Shown: in pieces, positions 32,220-42,067 of the stretch
How the letters are laid out: each line of letters begins with the position of its first letter
How positions within the stretch are numbered: the stretch's first letter is position 1
Source: Prunus persica
Lineage: Eukaryota > Streptophyta > Magnoliopsida > Rosales > Rosaceae
DNA: 64,000 bases
Assembly (NCBI RefSeq): GCF_000346465.2
Contig: NC_034011.1
Span: 24,067,115-24,131,114, forward strand
Reading direction: 5' to 3'
Program-made: the position numbers and the translations under genes
Notes under the pieces: generated by a model
Databases searched by the model: none
The model's input: the letters and a program-made list of their open reading frames with translations, nothing else
What the model was told of the DNA's origin: nothing

Positions 32220-34866
32220 TTTTACATCCTGGGAGTAAGTCCATATATACTTCTTCTTCCAATTCTCCAGGTAAGAATGCATTTTTGACATCAAACTGAT
32301 GTAGTGGCCAATCGAAATTTACTGCATCCTACTGTCTTCTTTCCACGAGGTAAGGGCACGAGTTCCCATGTGACATTCTTTTGGAGAGCTCGCATTTCTT
32401 CATTTATAGCTTCTTTCCATTTTGGGTCTTCTAGTGCTTCAGTTACACTGTTGGGGACAGATATGTCAGCCAACTGCTTCACATAGTGCACACGTGACCC
32501 TGATAATAGCTGAGAGATATATAATTATTGATGGGGTATTTTCCTTTGGCTTTAAGATCTGCTTCATATTGTACTCGAGATTTGCCACGGTTCTTCCTTT
32601 CTAGAAGCTGATATGTAGGCTCTGTGCCTTCTGAAATCAAATCATCATGGGATATTTCATTAGTGTTATCAGTTTCAAGAAAAGATGTTACCTGAATGAC
32701 TTCCCCAGCAGGTGATTGGTGCGGTACTGGAGCTGAAGCAGGTAAAATCTCATAAACCGGTTCAATTTTCTTCTCCTGATTTGACAGCGTGGAGACAACT
32801 TAAAGTTTTCCTCTGGCGACTGGTCGCTGTCTGCTGGCGACAGGTCGTTTTGAAGCAGGTTCTCTGTAGTTGAAGAACTAAGGGGGGCGACTGGTTACTT
32901 TGCACTAGTGACGGGTCATTTTGATGCAAAGTGACGTCCTGGGGGAAAAAATCGAGAATTGGAGCAGTCGTGGATTCTCGATTCTCCTATTGGGCTGTTG
33001 AAAAATATAATTCATGTTTCCAAAACACAACATCTATGGAGGTAAAGACCTTCTGACTAAGAGGATGATAACATCGATATGCTTTCTGATGAGGTGCATG
33101 GCCAATGAAAACACACTTTTCGGCTCGGGGATCCAATTTGCTTCATTGGTGATCATGTAAGTGGATAAATACAACATAGCAGAAAATCCGGGGTTCCAAG
33201 TTTGGGGTGGGAGGTGTTTGGATATGGTGGTGAAGTGTTTGAAGTGGTGTTTGGAAATTTATGATACTAGAGGGAATCCGATTGATAAGGTATGCTGCAG
33301 ATACGACGGCTTAGCCCCAAAAGGATCATGGCATATTGGCACCAAAGAGAGAGGCACGAACGACTTCTGTTAGGGAGTGTAAGGGCATGAGCGTTGATGT
33401 ATGATGCCATGATCTTGTAATAACTGGTTTAGATCATGGTTGAGAAATTCTCCGCCATTGTCAGAATAAAGAACCTAAATTATGGCATGAAACTGAGTCT
33501 CCATAATTTGATAAAACTGTTGAAACCTGGAACTAACTTCCCCTTTATTTTTGAGAAGGGAAACTCAAGTCATGCGTGTACAATCATCTATAAACGTGAC
33601 AAACCATCGCACCCCTGACGAAGTGGCAATTTTAGCAGGTCCCCAAACATCAGAATGAACAAGAGAAAACAGAACCAAACTCTTATCTGAACTTAATGGG
33701 AATGGGACATGATGACTCTTGGCCAATTCGTACGTATCACATTGGAAGCTAGAAACATCAAGATTGAAAAATAATGATAAAAACAATTTCTTAAGATAAC
33801 CAAACGAGGCATGCCCAAGACGTTTATGTAATAACCAAATTTTGTCTCTCTCCTCCTCAGAACGAGTTCCACTAGTTGTGAAAGCTTGATCAACCTTGAC
33901 CTCACTATCTGGTGCCCAGTTCAAGTAGTAGAGTTTGCCCCGCCGAGTATCACAACCAATCGTCTTTCCTGTGAGGATGTCCTGAAAAACACAATGATTC
34001 GGCCAAAATGTTATAGTACACCCCAAAATAGTAGTAAGTTGCGCAACAGATAGCAAGTTATGGTCTAAAGATGGAACAAGTAATACATAATCCAGATGTG
34101 GGGAAGTAGAGAGAGATAAAGAGCCCTCCCTAACCACAGGGGAGGGGTACCATTAGCATTAGACACCATCAGCGGAGTGGATGATTTGCGACTAATAAGT
34201 TGGCCAAGATCAAATGTCATGTGATCTGTAGCACCCGAGTCGATAATCCATGCGGATTTTTGAGATGACGTATGAAAAGTAGAACCGTTGGTGGTGGCGA
34301 TATAAGCATAAGTCCTGGTAGCCGGGTCAGCAGGATTGACCGCATGCTTCTGTGAGTCTGCAATAAGGAGGAGAATCGTAGAGGTTCCTGACATCGTAGT
34401 GGAAGTAAGATGTGATATGAGAATGTGAGAAACTGTGATTGGAGGAATTTGATGTAGGAGTTGGATTTGAGAGTTATCTATTTAGGGATTTTGATAAGAG
34501 GATTTGAGGACTTTAGATTTGAGGGATTTGGATTTGGGGAAAAATATAAGGAATTTGATTTAGAGTTTTGGATTTGAATATGAGAAATTTGAGATAAGAG
34601 TTGACAAACAATCTAGGATCGATTGCTCTGATACCATGCTAAAATATGAATATGGTTTGAGTACTTTGAGTTAGGTTTTATTCTTCTCCATAAGGAGGTA
34701 TATATAGGAATTTACATGAGTGCTTTACAAGGAAATAGATACAGTAATCAATTAAGATAATATCTCGTAATTATACAATGATTTGTCAACTATATAGAAT
34801 AGGAAAATAAATCCCTTAATTAATCAAGGAAATAAATCTCCTTGATTAATTAGGTGACTCTCGTCA
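32220..34866 (-). mobile_element. decayed Ty1-copia retrotransposon
   Basis: Reading right to left: LTR 34866-34637 (TGACGAGAG ... TTTTAGCA, 230 bp), primer binding site TGGTATCAGAGC (34636-34625), a start codon with MSGTST and almost no gag, the protease-like motif WIIDSGATDHM (~34,245), GAG-pre-integrase and integrase segments (LHKRLGHASFGYL, HSDVWGPA.. at ~33,840-33,620), integrase C-terminal AYRCYHPLSQKVF (~33,080) and reverse transcriptase start (VTEALEDPKWKEAINEEM, ~32,440). Just after VGCSKF the RT is broken and jumps to [19 protein letters not shown] (~32,275-32,222). Frameshifts and deletions make it inactive. The 3' LTR was not found. Confidence 0.85.
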
Positions 34867-35040
34867 ATCTTCACTTACCCAATTGAAATCACAACCAAAG
34901 CCTTACATATGGGCACGAAGTACAAGATCATTCACCGCGATGTGAAGAGCACGAACATCTTATTGGACGAGAAATGGGTGGCTAAGGTTTCGAATTTCGG
35001 ACTTTCGGAAAGACCCATATCAACCGTGTCAAAGACTTGT
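34867..35040 (+). pseudogene. CrRLK1L kinase-domain fragment
   Basis: 34,867-34,906 resembles the region upstream of the receptor gene at 42,068 (41,730-41,775). Immediately after it, ~34,907-35,030 encodes [33 protein letters not shown] and PISTV, i.e. the catalytic and activation segments (HRD; DFG mutated to NFG), most like 44,025-44,160. All of the receptor between promoter and kinase is missing. Remnant of a deleted cluster member. Confidence 0.8.
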
Positions 35041-35340
35041 GAATTGTTCCAAGTCCACGGCCAACCCAAAAAAGAAGTTTAAGTTGTTATCAAAGTCTCT
35101 ATTAAATTGACTAATGTTGATCAAGAATCTTGAATTTAGAGTAGATGCAGCCAAAAGCTTGACTTGGAAAAGTCCAAAACAAGAAGTTTAAGTTGTTATC
35201 ATAGTCTCTATTAAATTGACTGATGTTGATCAAGAATCTTGAATTTAGAGTAGATGAAGCCAAAAGCTTGACTTGGAAAAGTCTTTGATGATCATGTGTA
35301 TGTCCCCACTTGTGCAATAGAAATTCCAATCAGGGATCCA
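35041..35340 (+). repeat. receptor-upstream block, with an internal tandem duplication
   Basis: The block 'gttgatcaagaatcttgaat', 'ttagagtagatg', 'ccaaaagcttgacttgg' occurs here twice in tandem (~35,113 and ~35,221) and again at ~46,845 and ~50,040, with a diverged version at ~41,215. It continues with 'gatgatcat.tgtgtatgtccccacttgtgc'. At 50 kb it lies just upstream of a full-length receptor, so it is probably part of the ancestral promoter of this receptor family. Confidence 0.7.
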
Positions 35341-36151
35341 CACACCCACACATAACATATCTTTAACTCTCCATATATATTCCTCTTATATCGAGAGGTC
35401 TCTCAGATAATTTTATTTGAAGGATACCATTTAGAAACTCGCACAAATTTTTTTTCAACGATCTAAATTATCTATTTTTTAAGTTTACATTCATAGATCA
35501 TCCTTGCAAAAAATTAGACAAATCGGAAACCGTTTCAATATCCAATTGTGTCTTACAAAATCAATAAACACGATACTTCAAGAAAGTACTAAATTTTCAA
35601 TAATTCAATTGATATCGGATTCAAGTGATTTTTTGTAAAGATGAACTTTGAATGAGTATCTACAAAATAGACAGTTTGAATGAATGAAATACAATATGGA
35701 ATGGGCCCTACAAAAATGTTCGTCAAATAAGTTTATTTGTCAACCAAAATTATATATATACATCATGAACATGTATATAATAACCAAAGCATCAAACACA
35801 CACCTTGATACAATTACCATGTTGTTATCTCAAGCTCCACCAGAGAAACTTCCCAACCTTTTGACCTTTCTATCTCCGAGTCTCTCTACCCACGTCGTTG
35901 ATGACGAGATATGGAAAGGGCAGCAGCAGTGACACAGATTTTTCATGCACAAGACTTACTATATCTTGACTGATATGTTGATCCAAAATAATCTTTAATA
36001 ATTTGAAGTACGTAGCCAGCCAGCCCCCTAATAATAATTCTTTGATTGAATAGAACCCAACCCAACCAGCTTGCTATAAAGCAGAGCAGCAGCCTTCCCA
36101 CTTCATCCACCACCCACACAACACACCTGAAACCACCCTGTCTTTCTTACC
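35341..36151. other. upstream region of receptor gene 1 with a hybrid leader
   Basis: 35,768-35,820 matches the leader of receptor gene 3 (50,235-50,291) exactly up to and including its start codon ('caattaccatg'). It then switches to 'ttgttatctcaagctccacc', a sequence also present at ~45,870 without a receptor. So a lost receptor started here. A TATA box for gene 1 lies further right. Confidence 0.6.
36075..36080 (+). promoter_or_regulatory. TATA box of receptor gene 1
   Basis: TATAAA in 'ttgctataaagcagagc', about 75 bp before the ATG at 36,152. Confidence 0.5.
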
Positions 36152-38776
36152 ATGAAGAAGAACGTCCCAATTCTTACTACTCAACTTTACCTTTCCTTGT
36201 TTCTCCACATTATCACCGGCCTACTCGTGGCGGCTAGAGATTCACCACCTATCTACACTCCGGTGGAAGATATCACGGTTAAATGTGGCTATTCCGGCAA
36301 CTTATTAAATGAATATGATGAACGACATTGGCACGGAGACATCAACTCAAACTTTTCCCCCACAACTGGCAGTGACACATCCATGTTCAGAGAAGTACCT
36401 CATTCGTACACCGTCCACCAAGTGGCTTACACCACAGCGCGCCTTTCGCGCTCTGAATTTACTTACAGTTTTAAACTCACTTCCGGCCAAAAGTTCATCC
36501 GCTTGTATTTCAACCCAGTTTCATATGGTCCTGACTTTGACCGATCTAAAGCCCTCTTCTCAGTCAAAGCCAGTGGCTTTACCCTTCTCCACGACTTCAA
36601 CACTTCAGTCACTGCCGATGCGTACGGAACAGAGACGATATACAGAGAGTTCTGTCTCAACGTGGAGTCATCAGAACAGAGCTTGAACATCACCTTCACT
36701 CCGAGTCCGAGACTAGCAAGCCCAGATGCGTATGCGTTTATCAACGGCATTGAAATTGTATCCATGCCCACCAATCTTTACTTCACTGCAGCCCAAAGAT
36801 TTGGGGTAGGACTCGTAGGAAACAACTTCAATTTTCACATCGAAAACAACTCTGCTCTGGAGACGGTGTACCGAATAAACGTTGGTGGAAAGTCATTATT
36901 TTTCAGTGAAGACACTGGCATGTATCGCAACTGGGGAAGCGAGCAAGAAGAGCCCAAGTACTTAGATGATTTAAGCATTGAGTTTAGTGTTTTACCACAA
37001 AACACTAGTATTGAACTCGACTTTGCCGGAATAGCAGAGTACTATGCTCCAAAAGAAGTTTACCAAACGGGCCGGTCTATGGGCATGAACAAGACCATAA
37101 ACAAGAGCTATAATCTCACTTGGAATTTTCCAGTTGATCCCAAGTTTTATTACCTGGTTAGGCTTCATTTCTGCGAGTTTGAACCTGACATTGTCCAACC
37201 CAGAGACCGAAACTTTCTAATCAACATAGCCAACGTTGTCGCTGAAGAAGAAGCGGATATCATCATGTGGAGTGGCGGAAATGGGAGACCAGTGTACCGT
37301 GACTACCTTGTGTTCGTGACATGCCCTGCAACTTCAGAAAGCCAGAGGAAAGTAAATCTCTCCATAGCACTGCGAGCAAACCCTTATGATTTTATGACGA
37401 ATTTCAACGATGCAATCTTGAATGGGCTCGAAATATTCAAATTAAATGACACAAATAGCAATCTCGCCGGACACAACCCAAACCCACCTCCTATGTTGAC
37501 CCCAAAAAAGGCGTTGTCGCCAAGCCCAGAGAGAACCAACACCGAGTTAACGCGGACTCCTATGCTTGCCATTATCGCCGGTGTAGTTTCCACCGTCACA
37601 ATTGTAATGTTTCTTGGGTTAATCTTGGTTTTCAAGCAACAACAGAAACTCAAAGACTCCTGGTACTCCAGCAACAGAACAACCAACTCATCTTTACCGT
37701 CCGCTTTGTGTCACTACTTTTCCCTGGCGAAGATTAAAGCCGCCACCCGAAACTTCAACGATATTTGTATTATTGGGCGCGGTGGGTTTGGCAATGTGTA
37801 TAAAGGGTACATCGATGGTAGGGCTACTCCCGTTGCAATCAAACGGTTGAAACCCGAGTCCTCGCAAGGGGCCCACGAGTTCAAGACGGAGATCGAGATG
37901 CTCTCCCAATTACGTCACCGTCATTTGGTGTCGTTGATTGGATATTGTGTGGATGAAAGTGAGATGATCTTAGTGTATGATTTCATGGACCGTGGGACCC
38001 TTAGTGACCATCTCTACCACAAAGATAACCCATCTCTTCTCTGGGAGCAACGGCTTGAGATCTGTATCGGGGCAGCGCGTGGGCTGCATTACCTTCACAC
38101 GGGAGCAATGTGCACAATCATTCACCGTGACGTGAAGAGCACCAACATCTTGTTGGAAGAGAAATGGATCGCTAAGGTTTCTGATTTCGGGTTGTCAAAA
38201 ATGGGCGCCACCACCATGTCTAACGCCTACATCAGCACGGTGGTGAAGGGTAGTTTTGGGTATCTAGACCCGGAATACTATCGTCGTCAGCAGCTGAGTG
38301 TGAAGTCTGACGTGTACTCCTTCGGTGTAGTATTATGCGAGGTATTGTGTGGAAGGCCAGCAGTTATGCGTATGGTAGAGAGGAGGCAGATGAGCCTGGC
38401 TGAATGGGCCAAGACTTGTCATCGCAATGGGACACTTAATGAAATCGTTGACCCATGCTTGAAGGGCAAGGTCGCAAGCCTTTGCTTTAATAAATTCGTT
38501 GAGATTGCGATGAGTTGCATGCATGATAATGGGATTGAACGGCCGTCGATGGCTGACGTTGTGAGGGAGCTTGAATTTGCTTTGAAGCTTCAACGGAGTG
38601 CTGACGACGATATAGACTTCAATATTGTTGAAAACAATATTTGTGAAGATGAGGTTGCCTTCATCAAAGACAAGGAGGGTTCTGGTGAAAGTGAGCAAAG
38701 TTGTGCGACCGACGAATTCATTAAATTGATTTTTGAGACAATCTTCTCTGAGATCAACAATCCGGATGAGAGATGA
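36152..38776 (+). CDS. CrRLK1L receptor kinase 1 (FERONIA-like), 874 aa
   Basis: Intronless gene for a plasma-membrane receptor kinase of the malectin-like CrRLK1L family (FERONIA/ANXUR/HERK group), which senses RALF peptides and cell-wall state. Layout: signal peptide 1-28; tandem malectin-like ectodomain from ~30 to ~430 (PIYTPVEDITVKCG, RLYFNPVSYGPDFD, AYAFINGIEI, YNLTWNFPVDPKFYYLVRLH, FCEFEP); single membrane helix ~471-494; kinase ~535-815 with GRGGFGNVYKG at 542, catalytic K564 (VAIKRL), [11 protein letters not shown] at 658, DFG at 678 and activation segment SFGYLDPEYYRR. All catalytic residues are present (RD type). Its C-terminal tail is shorter than in genes 2 and 3. It is a functional-looking member of a tandem cluster. 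Confidence 0.93.
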   Translation: MKKNVPILTTQLYLSLFLHIITGLLVAARDSPPIYTPVEDITVKCGYSGNLLNEYDERHWHGDINSNFSPTTGSDTSMFREVPHSYTVHQVAYTTARLSRSEFTYSFKLTSGQKFIRLYFNPVSYGPDFDRSKALFSVKASGFTLLHDFNTSVTADAYGTETIYREFCLNVESSEQSLNITFTPSPRLASPDAYAFINGIEIVSMPTNLYFTAAQRFGVGLVGNNFNFHIENNSALETVYRINVGGKSLFFSEDTGMYRNWGSEQEEPKYLDDLSIEFSVLPQNTSIELDFAGIAEYYAPKEVYQTGRSMGMNKTINKSYNLTWNFPVDPKFYYLVRLHFCEFEPDIVQPRDRNFLINIANVVAEEEADIIMWSGGNGRPVYRDYLVFVTCPATSESQRKVNLSIALRANPYDFMTNFNDAILNGLEIFKLNDTNSNLAGHNPNPPPMLTPKKALSPSPERTNTELTRTPMLAIIAGVVSTVTIVMFLGLILVFKQQQKLKDSWYSSNRTTNSSLPSALCHYFSLAKIKAATRNFNDICIIGRGGFGNVYKGYIDGRATPVAIKRLKPESSQGAHEFKTEIEMLSQLRHRHLVSLIGYCVDESEMILVYDFMDRGTLSDHLYHKDNPSLLWEQRLEICIGAARGLHYLHTGAMCTIIHRDVKSTNILLEEKWIAKVSDFGLSKMGATTMSNAYISTVVKGSFGYLDPEYYRRQQLSVKSDVYSFGVVLCEVLCGRPAVMRMVERRQMSLAEWAKTCHRNGTLNEIVDPCLKGKVASLCFNKFVEIAMSCMHDNGIERPSMADVVRELEFALKLQRSADDDIDFNIVENNICEDEVAFIKDKEGSGESEQSCATDEFIKLIFETIFSEINNPDER

Positions 38777-39032
38777 TCTCGATGAGCAACAACATTTTTA
38801 ATGAAATTAGAATAATCTGGCCACAATTAATGGGAGATGATTAATTATGAACATCATTTTTATTGAAATGAGAACAATCTGGCTACAATGAGAGCCTACC
38901 CTAAGAACATAAATATGGAAGTGCTTTATCTTTTTTTTTTCTTTTTCTTTTTTATAAATTTTTTATACAGGCAATATTCTACTTTAATCGAACCTAAACT
39001 ACAAATAGTGGCGAAGCCAGACCCATTCTCAA

Positions 39033-39065
<33 letters not shown>

Positions 39066-42000
39066 TTCCCAGCCATTTCACTCTCCTTTTCTTTCCCTCT
39101 TTCTCTATGTAAATAATTTAATTGTGTGTATGATACAACAATCAGAACTTGATGTGTAAAATCTGTCATCTAAAAGCTTATTTCTTGATTTTTACTTTAG
39201 GGGATATTGAGAGGTTAGAAAATGATGCACAAGAAGTTCTCCGAGAACTTGCAATGCTTATGCTCTCATTTCCTTTATTTTTATATTTTGCAAGAGGGCC
39301 CCCTTTAACATCAATTCTTGGCTCTGTCACTGACAACGAGAAAGGAAATTCGAACTCGGGTATAGAGTGGAGAGTACATATGCTCTAACCAACTTGAGTA
39401 AGCCCACATTTACGGTGTGTTATCTCTTTAGCAAGTGCTTTTGCACTCCACAACTTCAAACTATTGCAAATTGGTTGTGCAATTTTGAACTAGTTGGTAG
39501 TGGGAGTTAGTAACACAACCCAGTATAAGCCTTCACAAAATTGTTCAACTTTCCGATAAAGGTAATTCTTCATATCCTCACACGATGCTTCACGTGTGGT
39601 GAATTGGAGGAGGCTGCCCTGAAAATGATTTGGGGTTTGGTTTTGGGTCAATTTAGCTCTTGGGCACGTAGACATAAAGTAGCCCAACAAATTTTGGGTT
39701 GGATTTTGAAATTAAAGTCATGCTATTTTCACATGAGGCAATACCATCTTTGATTAGTCTATGATCAAGAACTGCATACATAAAGGCATCAACAGTAAAA
39801 TTAAAACATTGTGATATAGAACCCAATTAGAGGAGGTTGGGAGTAGAAAGCTTGTGTGCCGGCAATATCATCACTGTGCAAAGCTTGTATTCCAGCAGAA
39901 ACGTAGGCATGCATATTGGCATTTTTAACCGTACTGTGTTGATTAGGCATCCACGTGTAGCCTTCCATTTGTGGGCCCAAAAGCATGGTCCAATACCTTA
40001 CCCGGCCCATCAAACGGGGTCCCGTCTCCATGATCACACCGTTGAAAACTGATCCTAATTAAGGTCAGCAGGTGGACCCCAGCCCCACCTCCTGAAATCT
40101 AATTAAGGTCACCCACAATCAATATGCTAGGCCCACAGTCTTCCAAACCGTCGCCGTTTAGATATCCAAAGGCCCTGAGTTAGCTTCTGAGCCTGAGTTA
40201 TCCAAAGGCCCCATTGCCTGTCCCTCTCCACCACCTTGAATTGACTGAACTGTAAAAGCATGAATTGCTAGAAGGGAAAATAAAACTCTCACAAGATTGA
40301 AAAGAAAGTTTGTCGCCATTTGTGCCTAGTTGGCCCTCAGAAAATTCAACACTCAAAAAAGGAATATTTCCCTGCTCCTGTCGTTTAATTATTTATACTA
40401 CTGTATTAGGAGAGTACATGCATGCATGTATTGTACATCCCATTATTAATTGGAAAAAAAAAAAAAAAAATTATTGTGCATGAATAATATAACAAAAAAT
40501 AAAATTTGGTATTTTTTATTTTGGTCCACTACTAACAAGATCGATATTATCTTCAACTTAATCACATATTTAGCAGGTGTGGGGTTTTATGCAAAAAGTC
40601 TTAATGTTATTAGAAGTAAAACTATTTATTATACGAGACTTTCTATTTTGTTAAGTTTCCGATATGAAATTGTGTATTCTTCAACACATGAACGTCTTGA
40701 TATAGTGAAGGAAAATACAACAGAACATTGAACTTTACACAATTTTATTACGCTTGCCATTCATGAACCAGGTAACCTGCTTTTAATTCATATTTTTACA
40801 AATAAAAAACACTTAATCATAATTTATATAAAAATGTCATGCATTTAGTAAGTTCGAGTTCGAAATCGATGAACATAAATTTATCAAAACGATGCGATTT
40901 TGTTTTTGTTCTTTTTATTAACGGAAGAGGACCCATTCAAACTTCTCGGCACGTAAAAAAAAAGTTCCACTAAACTAGTAGCTAGTTGATGAATGTGATT
41001 TTGATTAAAACGACGTTTACCAACTCATAGCTGGAGACCATTTAAGGGGTTGTTTGCTAGTGGTGAATGAGACTTTTCTACTAAAGAAAGAATATATAAT
41101 TAACTACGCAATCTCCGCTACTTGTTGTTTGGAAAGTGAGGTATGCCTAGAGACTTCTGCAGACGACTGAATTCGTCAGGTCCACTGCCCTCCTGGCAGC
41201 TGCTACTGTTTTTTATCGAGAATCTTTAATTTAGAAAACGTATGCAGACAAAAGTTTGACATGCAAGTCTTGGATCCATGCCTCCACTTCTGCTCAAGAA
41301 ATTCAATAATATCACTACTCAAAGTTGAAGACAAGGCTGATTTAATCATCAAAATTTTGGGGCCCTGTTGCATGGTTGAAACAGTCTTATGTTACACAGG
41401 ACAAGTGCTTAAAAACATGAGAATTCTTTCAAAATCAAAAATTTAATTATTCATTTTGTGTGAATTTCGTTTATTTTTTAATTCATTAATGTGAAATAAA
41501 CACAATAATTCTCAATAGGTGAAATTCAATTCTTTATGAGAATTAATAAATACAACATCAATTCAAAAAAAAATCAGAAGGGTGTTTTCAAAAATAGTTT
41601 TTAAATTCAGAGAAAAAGAAAAAACTTTGTAAAATAGCAGAAGATGACAAACTTCTTTTGCATTTCCAAGCAATTTCTTCACTCACTTTTTTTTCTTCCC
41701 AAAAAACATATGTATCGTTGATAAAATGAAATCTTCACCAACCCAATTGACATGACAACCAAGGCCTCACATACCATAGATACAAGCAACTCACCAGGGG
41801 GCGTTGAAAAAAACAAACAAACAAACCGACTCTGATCTTTCAAACATCCACTCTCCAACCCCAAGATCTAAAACCCAGTTTTGCAAAGCTTATTCTCCTT
41901 GTGGCTAATTAGTATAGAACACAGCGTCATTAGGATTTCCATTTCCAATTAGAAATTAATTAAACAGGCAAGTTCTGTTATGCTTACAATAATAAACAGC

Positions 42001-42067
42001 AGCTTCCTTTGTTTCTCTTACAATCATGAAGAATCCAAGCAGCAAACACCTTCATAAATCAGTAACC
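38777..42067. other. gene-free region between receptor genes 1 and 2
   Basis: Contains a T run (38,930), a (CT)n run at 39,032-39,061, a repeat block at 39,372-39,615 shared with 45,984-46,230 and 49,549-49,790 ('catatgctct...cactccacaacttc...attgcaaattggt'), and the unidentified fragment at 39,605-40,110 shared with 30.7 kb. An A run is at 40,452. 41,410-41,580 resembles the MITE ends at 53.5-54.0 kb ('gtgaaataaac', 'gtgaaattcaattc'). 41,217-41,265 is a diverged receptor-upstream block. Confidence 0.5.
39032..39061. repeat. (CT)n microsatellite
   Basis: An uninterrupted run of about 14-15 CT units. Confidence 0.9.

Noticed and set aside
42026..42067. Upstream start for receptor gene 2
   Set aside because: It would place 14 polar residues before the signal peptide; the paralogues start directly with the hydrophobic leader.
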